A DNA stretch of 64,000 nucleotides from Mytilus galloprovincialis (lineage: Eukaryota; Mollusca; Bivalvia; Mytilida; Mytilidae): NCBI RefSeq assembly GCF_965363235.1, contig NC_134851.1, positions 49,480,833 through 49,544,832 of the forward strand. The letters run 5' to 3'. Positions 57,025 to 64,000 of the stretch are shown here, piece after piece. The notes under the pieces are model-generated. The model made no database searches. It was not told the DNA's origin and saw only the letters and a list, made by a program, of their open reading frames with translations. Both the position numbers and the translations under genes were made by a program. Each line of letters begins with the position of its first letter. Positions within the stretch are counted from its first letter, which is position 1.

Positions 57025-58461
57025 CTACTTGTCTTGTGTCCAGTTTTTTTTACAGTAACTACATTTCCTTGTTTTATCTCTGTCCACAATTACTGTAATT
57101 TTTAGCTTTGGTATAGTGGGTTTGGGGCATGTAATGTCTTTGCTGCCATAACAGAGTGGTATAATCTGTTGGTACAAGTACCACTGACGCATTGCGTCTA
57201 ACCCCTTTTTAAGCAATTCAGTTGGTTCAGATAATGGGTTAATTACAACTCTAGTTTTTAACAACCGAAACTGTTTTTCATCATTGTCACAATACTCCCT
57301 AACAAAAACTACTCCTGGTGATTCCTTTATCATCCGAAAGTTATGATATGTTGTTAGTGCTGGCAACTGTTAAAATAATTGCTATAAATATAACTTCCAG
57401 TCGCAAAATTTAACAGGGCAATCTTCATCATCAACAAGTTGTGCTATGTTATGGTGTTTTCTTGATGAAGCTGTAATAGATTTGGCTGAATAATGTCTCC
57501 ATTTCACCTTAAAAAGAACAAAATGTAAATTAAATATCAAGTTTTGTTTGCCATAATTGTACCAGAGATTACTAAGATGGTAACTTGCAAAACATGTTCT
57601 TACAAGTTTGACCAAGTTTGACCATTCCCTTTTCTCAATCTTCTTTGTTTCAGACAAGTGTTCTATGTGATGCAAAGGGCTTAATGTTTGATATGACATG
57701 TTAAATTAAAAGTCAATGTAAGTTCTTAAAACAAGTATGAATATTCAAGTCACTTGAATCAAGTGTGATAAATATAAAACCATGATACATTTAGTTCTTA
57801 TCAATGAAGTATAAAGTGATGAAATTAATGTATTACTCCAATACTTTCTTTAAAATGTTTTTTTTTATAGTTCTTGACACATATGCTAATTTTGAATACC
57901 ATCCATAATCCAAAATACCAGTCTGGATGGAATTTGGTATGCCCAGCTTCCGTACAACTAATTTCCACACTGTTGTGTCTGCCTGTCAATACTATCCACA
58001 TACCATACCTTGAAAAATAATATATTCTTAATCAAAGTAATGTTAATAATAAAATGATGTCTCAACTTACATAACAATACAAACATCTAGATTTTTGTAT
58101 ATTAAAATTAACAAAATATCAAATTTTCTTTTTTTTTAAATCAATCACGGACATTGATTTGAATAATTTTAATGTGTATTCATCCTGTCTGGTATCCTGG
58201 TTGAATATGTACAGTTAAATAGTTTACGTTTCAGTGGTGAATAGAAAGGAAAATGAAATACACTAATATTTTATAGAAGCCTATTTTAATTTATATACGG
58301 TACTTGCATGTAAAATTACATTTTTATACCAACACGTAGGTATTTTGCAACTTTTCACTTAATATTTATGACAGAAATAAAACATACCGAATTACAAAGT
58401 ATTTCTTGGTCTGCACTGTACAGTTGTCCATATGAAGTTTGACTGTTGTTTTCTCATATGA
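57025..58461 (-). pseudogene. Transposase-like gene remnant (DDE-type, DUF7869-like), broken
   Basis: Pieces in order on the - strand: 58461-58388 (EKTTVKLHMDNC then KKYFVIR), a clean GT/AG intron, 58008-57900 (YGMWIVLTGRHNSVEISC then AGHTKFHPDWYFGLW), a second possible intron, 57507-57025 (VKWRHYSAKS, NIAQLVDDEDC, YHNFRMIKESPGVVFVREY, RQWYLYQQIIPLC, ending KCSYCKKNW). The DNC motif, the HTK..PDW..GL motif and the 'SPGVVFVR' motif are the order I remember for a large animal transposase-like family; the DUF7869 label is from memory. Two in-frame stops near 57377-57390 fall inside otherwise colinear sequence, so the gene is dead. The N-terminal part is absent or unrecognised. Confidence 0.55.
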
Positions 58462-58864
58462 CTAATATTCAAAATGGTGGTGTAGCATGTTAATATCACT
58501 ATTGACACCCTTTCCAGTTTTTTTCACTTTCATCAACGAGGTAAAATATCTGTGATCTTAAAAGGTCAATGAATAAATGTCATAATTATGTTTACATAAT
58601 GTTAATTTCTGTGTCATTTGGTCTCTTGTGAAGAGTTGTCTCACATTTAAATTATATACACAAAAAAGATCAAACTATAAACATAACTGTACACAAATTA
58701 CTGTTTAACCAAATGAATGTTAAAAAACATAAGATGCATGTCTTTAAAAGTGCAAACAACACATACAGTACGTGTATGTCTATATTTTTAACACCTGCTG
58801 ACTGCATTGTACTAATATTTATTCACTAAAGAATACAAAATCAAAAATGTAGCATAATATTTAC
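58462..58864. other. Non-coding; small Rep-A fragment
   Basis: About 58600-58645 reads 'ttaatttctgtgtcatttgg' and 'gaagagttgtctcac', a fragment of Rep-A. Otherwise nothing is seen. Confidence 0.4.
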
Positions 58865-61800
58865 CTGGACCTTCTGCACAGACACCAAAACACTGACATT
58901 TCCTTGGAGTTTTGCAAAACAATGGACTCACTTGGTGTGCATAGTGTGGATAGTGTATGTGCTGTGCATAGTCAAAGCTGTAACGCATGCTTCCTTCAAA
59001 TGAAAGTGGCGGTTGACCTGAAACATAATGTGTAACAATCAAAATAATGTACAATAAACCATAAATAATATATACAGCTTTAATTATTAAAAAATGTATA
59101 TGTTTTTTGTGTGTTTTTGTTTATGAATGCAATTCAACAGGGAATGCAAATTTGGTAGTCGCCATAGTTTATAATGCATCAACTGGCTGATACATGTATA
59201 CATCACCAAATCAGTCTCAAATTATCAATACTTTGAAAAATGTTCACACTCAAAACTTGAATGTGTCTTAAATAATAATATGCATGTATGCGAATGAAAT
59301 TGAACATTTTACACAAAATTATATTATACGAACAACGGGAAACTAGAATAAAAACAAGTTTTAGTTCAATTTTGCCTGCGAAAGTTTGAACCGTAGTAAG
59401 AAATAGTACATACTTTGAAACTACTTTTATCGTATGGTGTTCGTGTTTTTGGTCCATATCTTTTCCTCGCGAAAAAGATACTGCATAAGCTACTCCGTTC
59501 CCGGTTGTTATTGTTCTTATTTCGTTCATATCTTTCACCCAGTAGTTAATATCAGCTGCAAAAACAAAACAAACAAAAACAAAGGCAAACACATATAAAT
59601 TATTGCACAAGAAAACAAAATCAAAGTCAACTTATTTTCCTGAAATCATTTCCCTAGAAAATATCTTTAAGAAATGCAAATCAATACAAATAGAAAAAGT
59701 CATTTATCTTTTTAAAATCATATCTTTCTAAAAAAGAAAATCTATCAAAACATATATGCATTGAATTCTTTTTTAGTCCTTTTGTGGGTTTACATGAGTT
59801 CAGTAACGTTTGAATAAGGTCATTAAGTTTCAAATACTTTCCTTTAAAAATGTACCGTTACAGTTATTTTTCTTTACATTCTATTTTTGTTTTCTAATCT
59901 GAAAGGATTTCTTTTATAGTTTTTCATAATATTCTTCACTGAATGAACATACACTAAAATCCATACATTAAGATAATAAAGTAATGTAATTTAATCGTCT
60001 TCATAACGTTTGTTACGCATGTTTTTTCTTGTTAGTTTTGTGTAGATAAAATGGTAACCGCTTTTATAATGTCTAATTCACTGGAATTCCCTGTAAATAT
60101 ACTAAAACTCATTATGAAACAAAATATAACACATAAAAAATACAAATATATTCGAAACTCTTTTCAACTTGTTATTAAAATTTATTAGAAACATGTCCTT
60201 ATAAACGTTTAAAATATATTCATATTAAGATTTAGACAGTTTCATGTTTTTTTTATGTTTCATTAATTTGACGTATAACACAATTTTAAAATCATTATAT
60301 AAAAACATACAATCTAAACGTACAAAAAATCTATCGCCACATTAACATGAATTTCATAACATGTGAGACACAAGAAATTCATGGAAGCAACAGTTAAAAG
60401 TAGATTAACAGGATTAATTATCATGTTATATTTATAATCGGATAACCAATTAATACACATTAAAAGAAAAGAGTATATGCAATTACCAGTATATTTCAGA
60501 GATCTGTATACCATTAAACACAAATATATAATAGCAAATCATAAAACACAAAGCAACCATTAAATATTGTGTTTGTACTAATATTTTGCCAGTGCGTCTA
60601 TAATGATTATAAAGCAAAACAATAATAAATATAAGAATATGTAACATGTGCAATGTTGATATACAAATAACAGCATTTATAGTAAAAAGTATAAGAAAAA
60701 CATAATCATCCTAGAAAAGGTATTTTTTAAAGCTTTAAATGAGAAGCTGATTGAAAAAGGTCACCATTAACACTAAGTTAAACGTTAAATGTTAACATGA
60801 ATTTCCACAGACATGCCTTATTGGTACTATAACCTTATTTTAATTTTATGTAATTATATGACAAAATTCATTGTTATATCAAACTTATTTATATCGCTTA
60901 CCTTCTTGCTTAAACAACAAAAGTCCATGAACCCGTTCTGTATCTGTGTGCAAAACAATAGGAACTTCTCCTCCATTTGTGTTTATCTTTAAAATTTGTG
61001 TACTGCTTGTGTAGAAAATGAACTCCTCCTTGACATCTATTTCCCCGTTTAGCTTAAAGGTATTAGTGCTAACTATCGTTTGAATATCGGTCCCATCAAA
61101 CAACGCCGATTTCAAATCTCCCATGAAATTGTCCATCCAGTAAAGTCGGGTATCATCTTAAATCAACAGAAAAACCTATGTTACAAGTTATTTATGTTTT
61201 ATAAATCGACTTACATACATCACACTGAATTAGATATATTTCTTTTTTGTTGTCAGTTTGAAGGTTCTTGTTAGGTAAATTAATCGTTATTATTCTTGAA
61301 ATTGGTATGATATTGATTTGATGATGAATTTGAAACATTATGCATTACTCAGTTGGATATCAGCTGTAAAAATATGACAAAACAACAGAGTTTAAGAATT
61401 AATAAATTTGAATAGATATATCAGGTTGTTATGAACTTTAACCATGTTCATATTGTCAAACACGTGAACTAAGATGTAACATCACAGCTTACCTAGAACA
61501 CTAATAAAATATATAAAGTCTTTGAACTAAATAAAAGTATGTGCTTCTAGGACACATTTTTTGAATGACCTCTTTTAGTTAGATTGAAACTTGAAATTCA
61601 CAAAAGATATTTATAAACGCTTAAAGGAAATAACAAAGAACAATGAACATAATCATTTGCGCCCAACTAAGCCAGAGAAAGTTGAAAGCTTATTTTCTTA
61701 AAATTTTCACTGAAGAATCCATGAATTATACAACTTCCGGGGCAAGCAATCCAAAGCAAAGGCGTCAAGCCGGGATAAGAACAATGAAAGTTACACCATA

Positions 61801-62272
61801 TACTAGTAATTCATGATACCATAGCACTTCTTGGATTTACAATCATCAACCCGTGTCAACAATTTAATTCGATACATTGGACACTGGCTACAAATTGGTG
61901 TTCACAGGTTTGTTTCATTTGAAAACATGAACTAAAAAATGTATGAAGCTGAGAGTTTGAAAATAAAACTAACTAACAGGGTAAAAAAGATAAACATATA
62001 ATGCGTTCAATATTTTAGCTTACTTAGTCATTTAATCACTTAATGTATCATTTTTTCAAATTGTAATTATCATATAATTGTTACTTTAGTTCAAACATTC
62101 ATGGATACTGCACGACCTCTACAATCATTTGTTTTCATTGTATGCAAAGGTCATACCTGCATATATACCGAACACCCACGATGCCAGGTCATTTATAATA
62201 TGGTGTCCCTCTCCGTCCAGTGACAATTTGTGTATTGTTCCGTTGGGAATGCCTTGACCAAAGTACATCCAT
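58865..62272 (-). CDS. LDL-receptor-related protein (YWTD propeller), partial gene
   Basis: Four exons on the - strand: 62272-62157, 61156-60902, 59555-59414 and 59017-58865. The first two join in phase 1 and give WMYFGQGIPNGTIHKLSLDG, then DDTRLYWMDNFMGDLKSALF with DG, then FIFYTSSTQILKINTNGG. These are LDLR class B (YWTD) blade signatures: aromatic-W-x-D, then I/L...LDG. The third continues INYWVKDMNEIRTI. The fourth ends FCKTPRKCQCFGVC, a cysteine cluster like the EGF-type unit after a propeller. Exon 3 to exon 4 phases do not agree with the donors I can see, so an exon is missing or the donor at 59414 is wrong. The 5' end lies beyond 64000; the 3' end was not found. Probably a membrane endocytic or signalling receptor, or a secreted relative. 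Confidence 0.65.
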
Positions 62273-64000
62273 CTGAAATTATATGTAGAAAAAGAAATAA
62301 ACGCGAATGTTAATTTCAGGCAAGATGCTACATTTAGGTATTATTTGTTCAAAACTTACTAGCAGCCTGAACTTTATTACAAAAAAATATACAAAAATTA
62401 AATAGTACACATGTATACAACAACAGAGGACTACTTCTGAATTACAGGCTCTGACTTGAAATTGAAAGATATAGAAAGCGGGGTTAAACATAACACGAAC
62501 ATGATTAACAAAAAAATCGAAAACTATATGAATATCCATGTACATGTAGAATGAGTCCATGTCGAATCATGACAGTGTTAACGTTGTACATTTTGTACCA
62601 GCACGACATAAAAAAATAAACTATGATATAAGGGCAAAACTCACTAGCTCAATACCAAGTACAAACACAAATTACAAAAAAACAAACGACATTAAGTACA
62701 TTTTGAGAATAATTGCCGTGATTAAAACTTAGTTCATAGTCAATAACAAATAATAAATCCGGAATCATGTATCTCAGACTTAAATATCAATATACAACAT
62801 CATCAGTCAGAAAAAAACATGACCCAATGCAAAGGTACAGGTATCGACAGATTGTAAGACCGTACATGCACATTTGTGAACAGGAATAATATTTAGTTTT
62901 GGATTTTAATTTATAGATAACAATGAATGTTTATACCGAAACTAAAAAAAAACAAAGATCCATCTACTGTTTTTATAATGAGTTTATTCAAAGGTTTTAT
63001 AAGTTTACACGGATCGTAGCTAAATATAATTATGTGAACTCTCCTGTTTATAAGACGTTTTCTTCAAATCTTTTTGACTTTTACATAATGAACTAGTTGT
63101 CAGTATTATTATTATTATCATTATTTACAGTGCTTATATAAATAAACATTTACTCTACGCGCTTTACAATGCATAAAAAACAATAAAACAAGTACATATA
63201 AACAAATTTAAAAATAAAATCAAAATAGAAACCGTTAAAATAAAAACGACTCAATATATGAAAATTGAAAATTATTCATCAAAATAAATTAAAAAATATA
63301 AAGAAATTTTGAAAAAAACAATATTAAAAGAAAATCAACAGAAGTGCTTCAATTTAAAAATTGGACTAATAGCTTTATGTCTAAAAATAAGAAGAGTAAA
63401 TGAAATAAAAATGCGATGAAAAAAAGTAAGTATGAGAAATGCCTTTAAAAAAAACTGAAAGGTAATAAAAATACAATTAAAAGTTAGTATGATACATTAG
63501 ATAGCAACTTTACCTGACCATATAGGAAAATAGGTATTTAGTCGGATCTTAACACGTACTTGTGATTTGGTTAAAACCGGTTTTGTTCAAAATATACGAA
63601 GAAATGTCGAAATGTTCAGGACTTAATTAAATCCGTATTTCGGTAGGATGGTGCAAGCATACGATTTTTATTGCGTCTTACACTTTGAGAAGCGAATAAT
63701 CTTCAACTACTTTATTCAAATATTGTGTAAAAACGTTAATTTTGAGCTATGAAAGTCAAGTGGCTCGAATATTTTTCTGAGGAAGTTTTAAAAAATTGCA
63801 AAGAAATATTTTTACATTGGGTTAGCTTTCATTAGTCTTAACTATCTATAGATTAACAACTTTTGGTTATATTTATAATTTAGAATCATCATTGAAGGTG
63901 GGGGACGATTTCGCAGATAATTAATTATATTGATGTGCCATTTGTATGCAAGAGTGACATTTCGTTGTATTATGTGACAATTCGAAAAAGTTATGCGAGT
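62273..64000. other. Intron of the LRP gene with repeat remnants
   Basis: A decayed Rep-A copy on the - strand lies at about 62400-62500 ('gcggggttaaacat'). At 63095-63175, tattat units and 'tatataaataaacattt..ctctacgcgctttacaat' resemble, on the - strand, the 3' tail of SINE-like repeats ('agcgc..tatataa..tattatta'). The rest is AT-rich with nothing recognised. Confidence 0.4.

Overview
The window looks like genomic DNA of a marine bivalve, most likely a mussel of the genus Mytilus. The support is indirect: AT-rich intron-containing genes with small exons, an L1/Tx1-type LINE, Penelope-like retroelement fragments and several short interspersed repeats that I remember as very common in mussel sequence. 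Nothing prokaryotic is present. Almost all long open frames belong to mobile elements, and the real host genes are split into small exons.

Host genes. (1) A complete class A peptide-type GPCR on the + strand, six coding exons between 20361 and 29981, 339 residues, all seven membrane helices. (2) A compact secreted cysteine-rich protein on the - strand, four exons between 50158 and 36407, 121 residues with 20 cysteines. It has a signal peptide, a module with beta-defensin-like cysteine spacing and a C-terminal somatomedin-B-like module. Its 366 coding bases are spread over 13.8 kb because one intron holds a 4.6-kb LINE and the next a 6.6-kb nest of Helitron-like elements. (3) Part of an LDL-receptor-related (YWTD propeller) gene on the - strand from 62272 to 58865, continuing beyond the right edge. 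(4) A decayed transposase-like gene on the - strand, 58461-57025.

Layout. 1-12.1 kb holds no gene. It contains MITEs, a 1.63-kb CACTA-ended element (7883-9511) and a 1.3-kb foldback element (10644-11946). 12243-20031 is a 7.8-kb element with terminal inverted repeats of about 545 bp and a 6-bp target duplication, inserted in an older repeat and itself loaded with other elements, including a Tc1/mariner-like element at 16595-18196 that carries a further insertion. 20.3-30.6 kb is the GPCR gene. 31-35 kb is made of tandem repeats and Penelope-like pieces. 36.4-50.2 kb is the cysteine-rich gene. 50.6-56.3 kb has a Tigger-like element, a long TG microsatellite, a large inverted-repeat element and another Penelope-like end. 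57-64 kb holds the pseudogene and the LRP gene.

Repeat families are named here for cross-reference. Rep-A is the mussel repeat containing 'tttaaccccgccac'. Rep-B and Rep-C are the 3' tails of two Penelope-like elements. Rep-D carries 'acgaaacgcgcgtctggcg'. Rep-E carries 'aacctctcac'. Rep-F is related to Rep-A at its 3' end and is the target of the 7.8-kb element. All family calls come from reading; none was confirmed by a database search.
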